From positions 1,178,001 through 1,242,000 of the forward strand of contig NZ_JAGSYG010000001.1 of NCBI RefSeq assembly GCF_025685655.1: a stretch of DNA of 64,000 bases. The letters are read 5' to 3'. Made by a program: the position numbers and the translations under genes. The DNA is from Acidicapsa ligni (GTDB taxonomy: Bacteria; Acidobacteriota; Terriglobia; Terriglobales; Acidobacteriaceae). Position 1 is the first letter of the stretch. Each line of letters begins with the position of its first letter. This document shows, piece by piece, positions 27,336-36,002 of this stretch. Under the pieces are notes generated by a model. That model was given only the letters and a program-made list of their open reading frames with translations, was not told where the DNA came from and made no database searches.

Positions 27336-28541
27336 ATGAGCGAAACTTTTGTTGTGAGCCGAATGGGTGCGATGTATACGCCCAAACTTCATAAGCATGG
27401 ACTTCATAAGCCAGGATTTGTTGTTGCGATTCTGATGTTGCTGATGTCGCCCTCTCTGTTTGCGCAACAGCATCCTATTCTTGCGTTGGGAGCGCCTGCG
27501 CCGGACTTCGCATTGCCCGGCGTGGACGGCAAGACTCACAAGCTCAGCGACTACGCCAGCAGCCCAGTGCTTGCGGTTGTTTTCACCTGCAATCACTGTC
27601 CGATTGCGCAGGTGTATGAGCAGCGTATTCAGCAGCTCTATAACAATTACGGCAAGCGTGGCGTGGCTGTTGTCGCAGTCCAGGGCAACGATCCCAAGGC
27701 TCTGACGATCGATGAATTGGATTCCTCGGACACCAGCGATACGTTGGCAGAGATGAAGATTCGCGTGAAGTACAAGCATCTGACTTATCCCTATCTATAT
27801 GACGGCGATACTCAGGCTGTAACGCGCGCTTACGGTCCACAGGCTACTCCGCATATCTTCATCTTCGATAAGACGCGACACCTGCGCTATCAGGGGCGGA
27901 TCGACAATAACTACCGCGTGGAAATGGTGAAGACGCAGGATGCACGCAACGCCATCGATGCTTTGCTGGCGGGTAAAGCGGTTGCGGTTGATCACACCGG
28001 AACCTTCGGCTGCTCGACCAAATGGGCAGAGAAGGCGGCGATGCGGGAAGTGGCTGAAGAGAAGCTGAATGCACAGCCGATTCATCTGGATACAGTGGAT
28101 GCGGCAGGGCTCAAGAAACTGCGGGCCAATGCTGGCGGCAAGGTTACTCTGATCAGTTTCTGGGCAACATGGTGCGGATCGTGCATCGCGGAATTTGCCG
28201 ATATCCAGGACACATATCGCATGTATAGCGATCGCGATTTTGACCTGGTCACTATATCGGTGAACATGCCGGATGAAAAGGCTGGGGTGATGCGTATGTT
28301 GCAGAAGAAACATGCAACCAGCCACAATCTGATGTTCGCTACGGATGATACGAGCGGATTGCAGGCGGCATTCGATCCTAAATGGCAGTCGGCTGTCCCA
28401 TACACGATTCTGCTCGGACCCGATGGCAAGGTGTTGTACAAGACGCTGGGATCGGTGGACTTGCTTGAGCTGCGAAGAAAGATTCTCGCGACTGTTCCTG
28501 CGGAGTATGCGGGCTTCAGTAAGTATTGGGCTGCTGAGTAA
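27336..28541 (+). CDS. Exported double redoxin (AhpC/TSA-like plus thioredoxin-like)
   Basis: A 401-residue protein with an N-terminal hydrophobic export segment (about 28-43) and two thioredoxin-fold domains. Domain 1 (about 47-215) is redoxin/AhpC-TSA-like with the motif FTCNHCP, a CxxC-type site found in a subset of exported redoxins. Domain 2 (about 235-395) is TlpA/ResA-like with WATWCGSC and a cis-proline region near VPYT. Each domain carries a potential dithiol, so one may pass electrons to the other. The location should be periplasmic. Partners may include cytochrome-maturation or protein-thiol pathways; no such genes adjoin it. A GGGAG box is placed 7 bases before the ATG. Confidence 0.85.
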   Translation: MSETFVVSRMGAMYTPKLHKHGLHKPGFVVAILMLLMSPSLFAQQHPILALGAPAPDFALPGVDGKTHKLSDYASSPVLAVVFTCNHCPIAQVYEQRIQQLYNNYGKRGVAVVAVQGNDPKALTIDELDSSDTSDTLAEMKIRVKYKHLTYPYLYDGDTQAVTRAYGPQATPHIFIFDKTRHLRYQGRIDNNYRVEMVKTQDARNAIDALLAGKAVAVDHTGTFGCSTKWAEKAAMREVAEEKLNAQPIHLDTVDAAGLKKLRANAGGKVTLISFWATWCGSCIAEFADIQDTYRMYSDRDFDLVTISVNMPDEKAGVMRMLQKKHATSHNLMFATDDTSGLQAAFDPKWQSAVPYTILLGPDGKVLYKTLGSVDLLELRRKILATVPAEYAGFSKYWAAE

Positions 28542-28571
28542 CTGGTATCGATAAACAAAGCTAAACGCATG

Positions 28572-28609
28572 CTACGGGCGCCACGGATATTTCTCTGCGG
28601 TGCCCGTAG
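28572..28609. terminator. Stem-loop between convergent redoxin and araB genes
   Basis: Arms CTACGGGCGCC (28572-28582) and GGTGCCCGTAG (28599-28609) pair over 11 positions with one G-T. There is no T-run. Position between two stops suggests a bidirectional transcription end. Confidence 0.45.
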
Positions 28610-28620
28610 TGGCGATTGCT

Positions 28621-30231
28621 TCACGCTGGTTTCTGAGCCTGGGCCTGGGCCCGAGAAGTGGCATGGGCGGAAGCGATGCTGCGAAGAGCGGGCATGACTG
28701 CGCCGAGTGCGATTGGCGCTGCATCCCTGGTCCCGAGTGTGAAGTACACGCTACGGTAGTGCCGATAAAGCTGTTCGTAGATGAGGGCGGATGCAGGGTC
28801 CGGCTCGACCGTGCGCAGCGGAAGGCAGACTGCTTCCTGAGCGGCTTCAATCGTGGGATAGACGCCCGCGGCCAGCAGGGCAAAGATGCCGGATCCAATG
28901 CTGGTCGGCACTCCTGCCGGCACGAGCACTGGCTTGTTAAGTACGCTTGCATAGACCTGATTTAAGACTTCGTTTTTTTGCGGAATACCGCCGGCGTTAA
29001 TGACGCGATCGACGCGTACTCCATGCTCTGCCATGCGTTCGAGGATGATGCGGGTATGAAATGCTGTGCCTTCGATGGCTGCGAACAACTCGTCCTGGGC
29101 GGTGTGCAGCAGATTCCAGCCGAGCGTGATGCCGCCCAGCTCTGGATTTACAAGCACGGTTCGGTCTCCGTTATCCCAACTCAAACGCAATAAGCCGGTC
29201 TGTCCAGCGCGATAGGTTCCGAGTCCACTGGAGAGTGCGGCGACGGTGCTTCCTGCGCGACGAGCAATGGCTTCGAAGATATCTCCTGTTGCGGAAAGCC
29301 CTGCTTCGATGCCCGTATAACTTGGATGGACGCTACCGGGTACGACTCCGCAGACGCCAGGGACCAGTTCGGTCTCCCTGGCCATGGCGATGATGCATGT
29401 GGATGTGCCGACGACGTTGACCACATCGCCCTCGCGGATGTGCGAGCCGATGGCGTCCCAGTGTGCGTCAAAGGCGCCGACCGGGATCGGAATTCCTGCT
29501 TGCAGGCCCATTTTCACAGCCCATTCCGAGGAGAGATGTCCAGCAATGTTATTAGAAGTGAGAAATTCGCCGCCCAGTTTTTCGCGCACTCCTGCCAGCA
29601 GCGGATCGACAGAGAAGAGGAATTCCTCCGCTGGGTAGCCGTCCCATTTCGGATTCCAGAGCCACTTGTGGCCCATCGCGCAAACGCTGCGCTTCAGTCC
29701 CGAAACTGAGGTTACTCCGGAGAGTGTGGCGGCAACCATGTCGCAATGTTCCAGAGCGGTTGCGAAATGTTCGCGCTTGTCGGGATTATGGCGCAACCAG
29801 TGCAGCAGTTTGGCAAATCCCCACTCATGCGAATAAACGCCGCCGCACCAGTCAATCGCTTCAAGGCCTGCAGCATGAGCCCTGGCTGTGATCTCTTCAG
29901 CTTCTGCCTTTGCGCGGTGATCGCACCATAGATAGTAGTCGTCAAGCGGCTCGAGATTTTTATCGACAGGAATGACGCTGGAGCCAGTTGTATCGAGGGC
30001 CAGGGCGACGATATCTTCGCTTGCCACGCCGGTTTGCTCCAAAACGGAATGAGTGGCCTGCACCAGGGCATTCATCTGGTCATAGTGCGACTGCGTTGCA
30101 AAATCGGGATCTTCTCGGCGGCGGTTGAGCGGATAGTCGGCGGAAGCAGTACCGATTGGCCCTTTCTGACTGTGAACGAGGGTTACGCGGACACTCAATG
30201 TGCCAAAATCAACGCCGATAACGATAGGCAT
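28621..30231 (-). CDS. araB: Ribulokinase (FGGY family)
   Basis: A 536-residue FGGY carbohydrate kinase close to AraB in length and motifs; it would phosphorylate L-ribulose (or a related ketopentose) with ATP in the cytoplasm. The N-terminal phosphate loop reads GVDFGTLSVRV, as in AraB where GVDFGT is followed by a serine. The FGGY-type C-terminal signature region is present as INAGGIPQKNEVLNQVYASVL, and the sugar-binding FDAHWDAIG block is intact. No araA, araD or ulaF-like gene lies nearby, so the pathway partner must be elsewhere. The GGAGG box ends 4 bases before the ATG. The C-terminal tail is Ala/Gln-rich, likely disordered. Confidence 0.9.
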   Translation of the reverse strand: MPIVIGVDFGTLSVRVTLVHSQKGPIGTASADYPLNRRREDPDFATQSHYDQMNALVQATHSVLEQTGVASEDIVALALDTTGSSVIPVDKNLEPLDDYYLWCDHRAKAEAEEITARAHAAGLEAIDWCGGVYSHEWGFAKLLHWLRHNPDKREHFATALEHCDMVAATLSGVTSVSGLKRSVCAMGHKWLWNPKWDGYPAEEFLFSVDPLLAGVREKLGGEFLTSNNIAGHLSSEWAVKMGLQAGIPIPVGAFDAHWDAIGSHIREGDVVNVVGTSTCIIAMARETELVPGVCGVVPGSVHPSYTGIEAGLSATGDIFEAIARRAGSTVAALSSGLGTYRAGQTGLLRLSWDNGDRTVLVNPELGGITLGWNLLHTAQDELFAAIEGTAFHTRIILERMAEHGVRVDRVINAGGIPQKNEVLNQVYASVLNKPVLVPAGVPTSIGSGIFALLAAGVYPTIEAAQEAVCLPLRTVEPDPASALIYEQLYRHYRSVYFTLGTRDAAPIALGAVMPALRSIASAHATSRAQAQAQKPA

Positions 30232-30612
30232 GGAGCCTCCAGTAAACGATTTCTCAAAACTACAGAAAGTCTAATCGATCCACGCGAGGCTGCTATCGCA
30301 AAGCTGGCGATGACAGCCATGAGAATTCCCTAAATGAGGCTCAGAGTAGAGAGTGCATGAGGATTCAGAACGAATAGATTCCGGTAATGATTACTGGAAT
30401 GCGCATTTGAGATTCCTAACTAGCCATTGTGGGAACGGAAAGTTGCAGACAAGATTGTGTGGAGGGGTATTGCTTCGTTCGCTGTCTCCCCGGATACGCG
30501 ACAGGCTAAGGATTGCGATAGGGCGTATCTGATTTAGAAATCCCTCTAAATTCTGTAGCTGCTGCAACTGGAGAGCAGCCACTCTGGCCCAGGAAAGTTA
30601 GCAGGACTCACG
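30232..30612. other. Divergent spacer upstream of araB
   Basis: A 381-bp region between araB and the MBG-domain gene. It holds a 23-bp near-palindrome (30378-30400) and a smaller 7-bp inverted repeat (30532-30538 with 30545-30551). No gene is evident. Confidence 0.45.
30378..30400. promoter_or_regulatory. 23-bp near-perfect palindrome, candidate operator
   Basis: Arms ATTCCGGTAAT and ATTACTGGAAT flank a single central G with one mismatch. It lies 147 bp before araB and 213 bp before the MBG gene. A LacI/GntR-type dimer could bind it. Confidence 0.45.
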
Positions 30613-31800
30613 ATGAAATCATTTCCTGAACGATCGCCCAAAATATCAACTCGATTGAATCTGTGCCATCTGTATCGCGCAGGCTTTACTGTTGCCATGC
30701 TGCTTTCTGCTCAGACTGCTCTTGCTACTGGACAGGGTTCCAGGCAGGCATCTGGACAGACGATCCTGGAGATTGTTTCCGGTGCTACCCAGCAGGCTCC
30801 TTACATGTCTGTGTTTCCGGCTCCGATTGTGGTTGGGGTGATGGATCCTATCTCGCATCACGTTCTTTCCGGAGTGAGGATCGACTTTCATCCGAGCGCT
30901 GAACTTACGCTTAGTTCAACCTCGGCGATGACGGATCGCGATGGTCTGGCTTCGGTGACGGTTACTGGGAGTGTCTTAGGCAATTTCAATGTGAAGGCGG
31001 AGATTGCCGGTGATCCGGAATCGAGCGTGGTCTTTGATCGCCTCTCCGTGGAAAAGGCCCATCTGACGATCGTCCCGGCCAATATGCAATCGATGGCGGG
31101 AGTGGTGCCAGAGATGACTGAGTACACGATTCGGGGCTTGGTGAACGGAGAAACACTCGTCTCGGCACAGGTTTCAGGCACAGCCTCTCTGACTACGACA
31201 GCCAGAGTCAGCAGTCCGGAAGCCAACTATGCGATCAAGGGTGATGTCGGTACGCTCTCAGCGCCGAACTACGATTTCGTGCCAGGGTTCGGCGTCCTCG
31301 TGATTTCGCGGGGGGCAAACTCGGCGGTACAGCAAGCCGATTCAGCTAACGCCAATCTAGATGTGAAGTACATCTCGATTGCGGATGAAGATGAAAATGT
31401 AGTGCGTCAAACATTGGTCGGACAGGCTGCTATGGCTAGACCAGCTTCCCTGATTACTGCTGGTGGTCGTGGTGTGGGAGAGGAAAATCGGGTTCAGGCC
31501 GCCGGTGAGCTAACCCGCTCTGTGCCCGCCAAGACAGAAGCGCTTTCCTCCCAGGCAAAAGTCAAAGTCGGTACTTTGAGCCAGCCCCACCTCGAAACAA
31601 ATGCGGCTCATGTCGGAGATGTACGGCGGGCTTACGCCAATCAGCCTCTAGGGGCGGCTGCCTCGACGAAGGTCAGCCACCCGGATTCCAGTGGAAAAGT
31701 TCAAGCGGCTGCGCTGCTCCGAGTTCAGAGCTCGCAGCCCGCTTACCAGGCGTCGGATAAAGCTTTGGTCGTACAAAAAGCATTTCCTCCGTCGAAGTAA
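30613..31800 (+). CDS. Secreted Ig-like/MBG-domain protein of unknown function
   Basis: A 395-residue exported protein; the hydrophobic signal segment is at about 24-40. Residues about 60-140 resemble a bacterial Ig-like (invasin Big_1) domain, with TDRDGLASVTVTGSVLGNF. Residues about 155-235 match the MBG/YDG repeat pattern: YTIRGLVNGE, then VSGTASLTTTA, then YAIKGDVGTLSAPNYDF. The last 150 residues are low-complexity (Ala, Ser, Gln, Lys) without predicted fold and lack a sorting or anchoring motif. It looks like a surface or matrix protein; no enzyme is suggested. AGGA lies 6 bases before the ATG. Transcription ends at a terminator that runs into the convergent galactosidase gene. Confidence 0.7.
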   Translation: MKSFPERSPKISTRLNLCHLYRAGFTVAMLLSAQTALATGQGSRQASGQTILEIVSGATQQAPYMSVFPAPIVVGVMDPISHHVLSGVRIDFHPSAELTLSSTSAMTDRDGLASVTVTGSVLGNFNVKAEIAGDPESSVVFDRLSVEKAHLTIVPANMQSMAGVVPEMTEYTIRGLVNGETLVSAQVSGTASLTTTARVSSPEANYAIKGDVGTLSAPNYDFVPGFGVLVISRGANSAVQQADSANANLDVKYISIADEDENVVRQTLVGQAAMARPASLITAGGRGVGEENRVQAAGELTRSVPAKTEALSSQAKVKVGTLSQPHLETNAAHVGDVRRAYANQPLGAAASTKVSHPDSSGKVQAAALLRVQSSQPAYQASDKALVVQKAFPPSK

Positions 31801-31812
31801 CTCGAACAATTC

Positions 31813-31856
31813 AAGCTTCGCCGACAACCTTCGCGTCGGCGGAGCTTATTTTTTTT
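31813..31856 (+). terminator. Intrinsic terminator overlapping the galactosidase 3' end
   Basis: Arms 31813-31825 and 31835-31847 (one G-T pair) with a 9-base loop, followed by A and eight T. The T-run is also the final Lys codons and stop region of the convergent gene. Confidence 0.9.
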
Positions 31857-34128
31857 CAAGCCTGAAGGCAGCACCCTGGAAGTCGCCTTTCAGTTGCAGG
31901 TTGACGCCGTGGTTCATCCACCAGGCCCCGGACGCCACTACGGGGGTGCCTTCCACCGTGTTGCCCTCAATACTGCTCAGGGTGTATACGGCTCCGGGAT
32001 CGAGACCCAGCAGCTGCAGTCGAGGGAAGGTGCGACCCTCCTGCGTAGAGTGCACAAATCCGAAGAAGACGGCTTGCGATTTATCGGTCGAGACGGTCTC
32101 AGTGGCAGAGAACTCGCTTCCATTCGTCGGTGAAATGAGCCGGTAGAGATCGCCCTGCGTGATGGTCTTCTGTACCTGTTTGTAGGCACCGGTCAGCCGC
32201 TTGATCGTAGACAAATCTGCATCGGAGAGCTTGTTGAGGTTGGCTCCGATGCCCAGCGATCCCTGCATGGAAACCAGCATTCGATAGGCCATCGAGGTGC
32301 TACGCTGATTCAGCCAGTGGGGCGAATCTGTCACCCAGGCCATCATGACCTGTACGGGATATGCGTAGGTAAAGCCATCCTGAATGGTGAGCCGGTCGAG
32401 CGGATCGGTGTTGTCCGATGGCCAGACTTCATCTGTGTAATGCAGGATGCCGAGGTCTACACGGCCACCGCCACCGGAGCAGCTCTCGATCTCAACATTG
32501 GGATGCTTGACGCGCAGTTCCGCGAGGATAGAGTACAGATTGCGCGTGAACTGTACGTAGACTTTCTTCTGTTCATCGGGTGGCAGTTGATCCCAGCCCG
32601 GCTCGCTCCAGTTGCGGTTGTAGTCCCATTTGAGAAAGGCGATCTGGTTCTCGGTCAACAGTTTGTCGAGGAAGCCATAGACGTAATCACGCACATCCTG
32701 GCGCGCAAGATTGAGCATCAACTGATTGCGTTCTTCACTGCGGGGACGACCCGGAAAATTGAGGACCCACTCGGGATGTTTGCGATAGAGGTCGGAGTCC
32801 GGATTGACCATCTCCGGCTCGACCCACAGGCCAAAGTCCATATTGAGCGAGTGGACCTTATCGATCAGAGGCTTGAGTCCGTTGGGGAATTTCTCTTTGT
32901 TGACGTACCAGTCTCCTAGACCTGCGTGGTCGGTCTTACGCTGGCCAAACCAGCCATCGTCCATCACGAAACGATCAATACCCAGAGCTGCTGCTTTTTC
33001 GGCGAGCGATTCCTGTCCGGCTTCGGTGACGTTGAATTCGGTGGCTTCCCAGGAGTTGTAGATCACTGGGCGCGGGCGTGGATTGGGCGCTTCGGGCAGG
33101 ATATTGGAGACGGTGAAGTGATTGAGCAATCGAGATGCTTCGCCCATGCCGTTGTGTGTGTATCCCGCGTAGAAGACGGGTGTTTCCAGCTTTTCGCCGG
33201 ACTTGAGCGGATAGCCAAAATCAAACGGGTTGAAGCCGCCGGTGACGCGGACAGCATCGAGCTGATCCTGCTCGACTGTGATGCGCCAGGAGCCACTCCA
33301 TGCGAGCGCGCCAAACCAGACTTCGCCATGCTCTTCGTCAACTATATCGGCCGCATCATTTTTACCGATGGCGAACCAGGGATTGATCTGGTGGCCGCTA
33401 GAGCCGCGGCGGCTCTCGAGAATGCGCTGGCCAGGGCGAACTGCCTCCTGGTTGAGTGTGAACTCGCCAGCCCAGCGGCCGCTCAGGTAGCTCAGAGTGT
33501 AGTGAGCTGGTGGCAGGGCAAAGCCTGCGGCAGCAGCCTGCTCGATCATGATGGGCTTTGCTTCATGGCTTTCAATTGTCGCCGAGCGGGCTAGAATGCC
33601 GGTAGCCGGATCGATCCTGTAATGCAGAGTGACTGAAACGGCGCGACTGATGTCCTTCAACATGATATCGAGCGAGTGCTCATCGGACCTGAAGCTGCTG
33701 ACGTAATGCAGGACCAGATCACGGTTTCCATCTGCAAATGTGACCTTGAGAGCAGGCTCATGAAACAGGCCAGTGCCCCATCCTGCGTACTCCTGCGGAG
33801 TGTTGTTATAGGAAGAATCGAAGGAGGCCCAGTCCGGATTGGATTTCGGTGGAGCGATGGTATCGCTGGCTCCGATCCTGCCGCCCCAGTAGATTTGCTG
33901 TAGCTCACCGCGCTCGTTCACGCCAAAGGCATAGGTTGTATCTCCGCCATCCAGACGGAAAACGGCCTGGAACGGTGCGCGAGCCGGCTGCGTGCCTGGG
34001 GTGCTCTGCGCATGCAATGCGCCGCCCGCAAAGGATATGCCAAGAGCAACGCAAAGAAGCAGCGAAAGGAAATTTGGAAATGTTTTCAAAAAGGGACGGT
34101 TCACTGAACTTTCTCCATTCGCAGCCAT
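31846..34128 (-). CDS. Secreted GH36 alpha-galactosidase
   Basis: A 760-residue glycoside hydrolase family 36 enzyme that should release alpha-linked galactose, for example from raffinose-type sugars or galactomannan side chains. Signal peptide about 18-41 (ending LHA); N-terminal beta-supersandwich about 50-340; TIM barrel about 345-650 with RFVMDDGWFG (386-395). The nucleophile is Asp502 in KWDYNRNW and the acid/base Asp572 in PSDNTDPLDR, next to the CSGGGGR substrate loop. Length matches the family's usual 700-750. The ATG at 34128 fits the signal peptide and has a G-rich box upstream; the longer start at 34203 is unlikely. Export suggests periplasmic action. Confidence 0.92.
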   Translation of the reverse strand: MAANGESSVNRPFLKTFPNFLSLLLCVALGISFAGGALHAQSTPGTQPARAPFQAVFRLDGGDTTYAFGVNERGELQQIYWGGRIGASDTIAPPKSNPDWASFDSSYNNTPQEYAGWGTGLFHEPALKVTFADGNRDLVLHYVSSFRSDEHSLDIMLKDISRAVSVTLHYRIDPATGILARSATIESHEAKPIMIEQAAAAGFALPPAHYTLSYLSGRWAGEFTLNQEAVRPGQRILESRRGSSGHQINPWFAIGKNDAADIVDEEHGEVWFGALAWSGSWRITVEQDQLDAVRVTGGFNPFDFGYPLKSGEKLETPVFYAGYTHNGMGEASRLLNHFTVSNILPEAPNPRPRPVIYNSWEATEFNVTEAGQESLAEKAAALGIDRFVMDDGWFGQRKTDHAGLGDWYVNKEKFPNGLKPLIDKVHSLNMDFGLWVEPEMVNPDSDLYRKHPEWVLNFPGRPRSEERNQLMLNLARQDVRDYVYGFLDKLLTENQIAFLKWDYNRNWSEPGWDQLPPDEQKKVYVQFTRNLYSILAELRVKHPNVEIESCSGGGGRVDLGILHYTDEVWPSDNTDPLDRLTIQDGFTYAYPVQVMMAWVTDSPHWLNQRSTSMAYRMLVSMQGSLGIGANLNKLSDADLSTIKRLTGAYKQVQKTITQGDLYRLISPTNGSEFSATETVSTDKSQAVFFGFVHSTQEGRTFPRLQLLGLDPGAVYTLSSIEGNTVEGTPVVASGAWWMNHGVNLQLKGDFQGAAFRLEKK

Positions 34129-34211
34129 GCTAACACCCCCACATGGTCTCGGGAAAAAGGAAAGGGGATCAGCCGAGGCCGGTCCCCTTGTTCGTGCATT
34201 CAACAGTGCTT

Positions 34212-35339
34212 TTAAGACTGGACTTCTACCAGGGATGGATAGTCGATGTAGCCCTTGTCGGTGCCGCCGTAGAAAGTAGATCGATCTGGAGTGTTTAATT
34301 CGGCGTTGATGCGAAAGCGTTCCGAAAGATCCGGGTTGGCGATGAACAATCGACCGAAGGCAATGGTATCTGCGTATCCATCCGCGATTGTCTCCTCTGC
34401 GGTATCGGCGGTGTATCCACCTGCTGAAATCAGAACTCCGTCAAAGGCATTGCGGAAGATATGCGAGGTGCGCGGGCGAGAGTCATCGATAGGATCGCCG
34501 TTGCCCGCACTGCCTACGCGCGGCTCAACCAAATGCGCATAAGCAACGCCACGCTGCGATAGTTGCTCAAGTACATAATTGAAAAGCTCAACTGGATTGG
34601 AGTCGCCCATATCGGAGAACGTGCCGTATGGTGAAAGCCGAACGCCTACACGTCCTTTGCCCCAGACTTCAATCGTTGCGTCCACTACTTCGAGGAGCAG
34701 GCGAGCGCGATTCTCGATAGAGCTGCCGTAGATGTCAGTGCGGTGATTGGTCTTGTCTTCGAGGAACTGGTCGAGCAGGTAGCCGTTGGCGCCGTGGATT
34801 TCCACGCCATCGAATCCGGCAGCCTTTGCATTCTCTGCTGCGCGACGATAGTCGGCAACGATGCCCGGCAGCTCTTCAATCCCGAGCGCACGCGGCGTCT
34901 CAAAGGGTGCATGCTTGAAGTCCGCTGTAAAAGCCAGTTGCCCGTTGGCGGGGGCGATTGCCGAAGCGGAAACCGGCAGACCTTCATCTGGGTGCAGGGA
35001 ACTGTGGCTGATGCGACCCACATGCCATAGCTGCAGAAATATATATGCTTTCTTCTCGTGGACGGCCTGCGTCACGAGCTTCCAACCCTCAACCTGTTCG
35101 GGCGAATGTATCCCCGGTGCGGCTGGATAGCCCTTGCCTTGCAGAGAAATCTGCGTCGCCTCGCTGATCAGCAATCCGCCCCTGGATGCACGCTGGCCGT
35201 AGTAAGTGGCGTTAAGTGCGTTAGGTACGTCGCCGGGCTGCGTGGATCGCAAGCGAGTCAGAGGCGCAAGCACCACGCGATGCGCAAGGTGGAGTTCGCC
35301 AACTTGAAGTGGAGAAAATAAATGAGAAAAATTCGACAT
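34212..35339 (-). CDS. Old yellow enzyme family ene-reductase
   Basis: A 375-residue FMN-dependent oxidoreductase of the NemA/alkene reductase type, using NAD(P)H to reduce activated C=C bonds or nitro compounds in the cytoplasm. The TIM barrel starts with LFSPLQVGELHLAHRVVLAPLTRLRS. The substrate-anchoring His/Asn pair is seen in VEIHGANGYLLDQFL, followed by the family block NHRTDIYGSSIENRARLLLEV; the phosphate-binding end has FGRLFIANPDL. In-frame ATGs exist at 35408 and 35378; none has a good Shine-Dalgarno, so 35339 is chosen because homologues begin close to the first barrel strand. No partner gene is evident. Confidence 0.85.
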   Translation of the reverse strand: MSNFSHLFSPLQVGELHLAHRVVLAPLTRLRSTQPGDVPNALNATYYGQRASRGGLLISEATQISLQGKGYPAAPGIHSPEQVEGWKLVTQAVHEKKAYIFLQLWHVGRISHSSLHPDEGLPVSASAIAPANGQLAFTADFKHAPFETPRALGIEELPGIVADYRRAAENAKAAGFDGVEIHGANGYLLDQFLEDKTNHRTDIYGSSIENRARLLLEVVDATIEVWGKGRVGVRLSPYGTFSDMGDSNPVELFNYVLEQLSQRGVAYAHLVEPRVGSAGNGDPIDDSRPRTSHIFRNAFDGVLISAGGYTADTAEETIADGYADTIAFGRLFIANPDLSERFRINAELNTPDRSTFYGGTDKGYIDYPSLVEVQS

Positions 35340-35421
35340 ATCTATCGGATGCGCTGTCAGCGGTTGGGATGCAGCCATCTCAAGATGTTCATCTTCCAAG
35401 ATGTCCATCGTTAACGGATCG

Positions 35422-35871
35422 TCATTTCAGCTCTGTAACAATCCCGTTTACATCAAAGTCGAGCTTGAGGCTTAACAGTATCCAGCCGTGTCCGCTGTGG
35501 TAGGTTACAAACTTTGCGAAGTGTGGTTCCTTCTCGAAGTTTAACGCCAGATAGACGATCTGTGTTGACGGAGAGATCACCTGCACATCCATAATCTCGA
35601 AAGATTGATATAGCCCATCCGACTCCTGGAAATGTCGCAGGATTGTTGCCAGCCGGGTTGCATCTTCATTTCCTTCCCACCTGCTGCCTTTTGACCATGC
35701 TTTCATCGCTTCGTCTGCTCCCGAGGTTTTATATGTATTCAAACCCGCGAGGACGATTGGTGGCACGCCTGCACCGCCCTGCTTTTGAGCCTGGCCTGAA
35801 GCGACGGTGGTCATAACCAGTTGCCCAAAGATAACACTCAGCAGACCAACAAGGATGAGGTGCTTACGCAT
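35422..35871 (-). CDS. Small secreted protein of unknown function
   Basis: A 149-residue protein with a signal peptide (about 1-26, ending ASGQ) and a compact mixed alpha/beta body of about 115 residues. I do not recognise a named domain. The pattern of a helical first half, YLALNFEKEPHFAKFVTYH and a final strand WILLSLKLDFDVNGI suggests a SnoaL/DUF4019-like periplasmic fold, but this is a guess. GGAAAGG lies 7 bases before the ATG. It lies just upstream of the OYE gene on the same strand, with a gap of 82 bases to the chosen OYE start, so co-transcription is possible. It is divergent from cstA. Confidence 0.65.
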   Translation of the reverse strand: MRKHLILVGLLSVIFGQLVMTTVASGQAQKQGGAGVPPIVLAGLNTYKTSGADEAMKAWSKGSRWEGNEDATRLATILRHFQESDGLYQSFEIMDVQVISPSTQIVYLALNFEKEPHFAKFVTYHSGHGWILLSLKLDFDVNGIVTELK

Positions 35872-35950
35872 AGAAATACCTTTCCAGGATAGAGGTCATA
35901 GGTTTCGGAGGCGTATAGGCATAGAGTCGTTACTGCCTCCGTTTGATTGA

Positions 35951-36002
35951 TATACTCCACCACATGAGCATAGCTCAAAGCAATGCATCGAGACGCATGT
36001 GA
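35951..36002 (+). promoter_or_regulatory. Possible leader ORF and -10 box before cstA
   Basis: TATACT at 35951-35956 could be a -10 element; 8 bases later ATG 35964 opens a 12-codon ORF (MSIAQSNASRRM) whose stop overlaps the cstA GTG as ATGTGA (35997-36002). It may be a coupling leader or chance. Confidence 0.3.
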
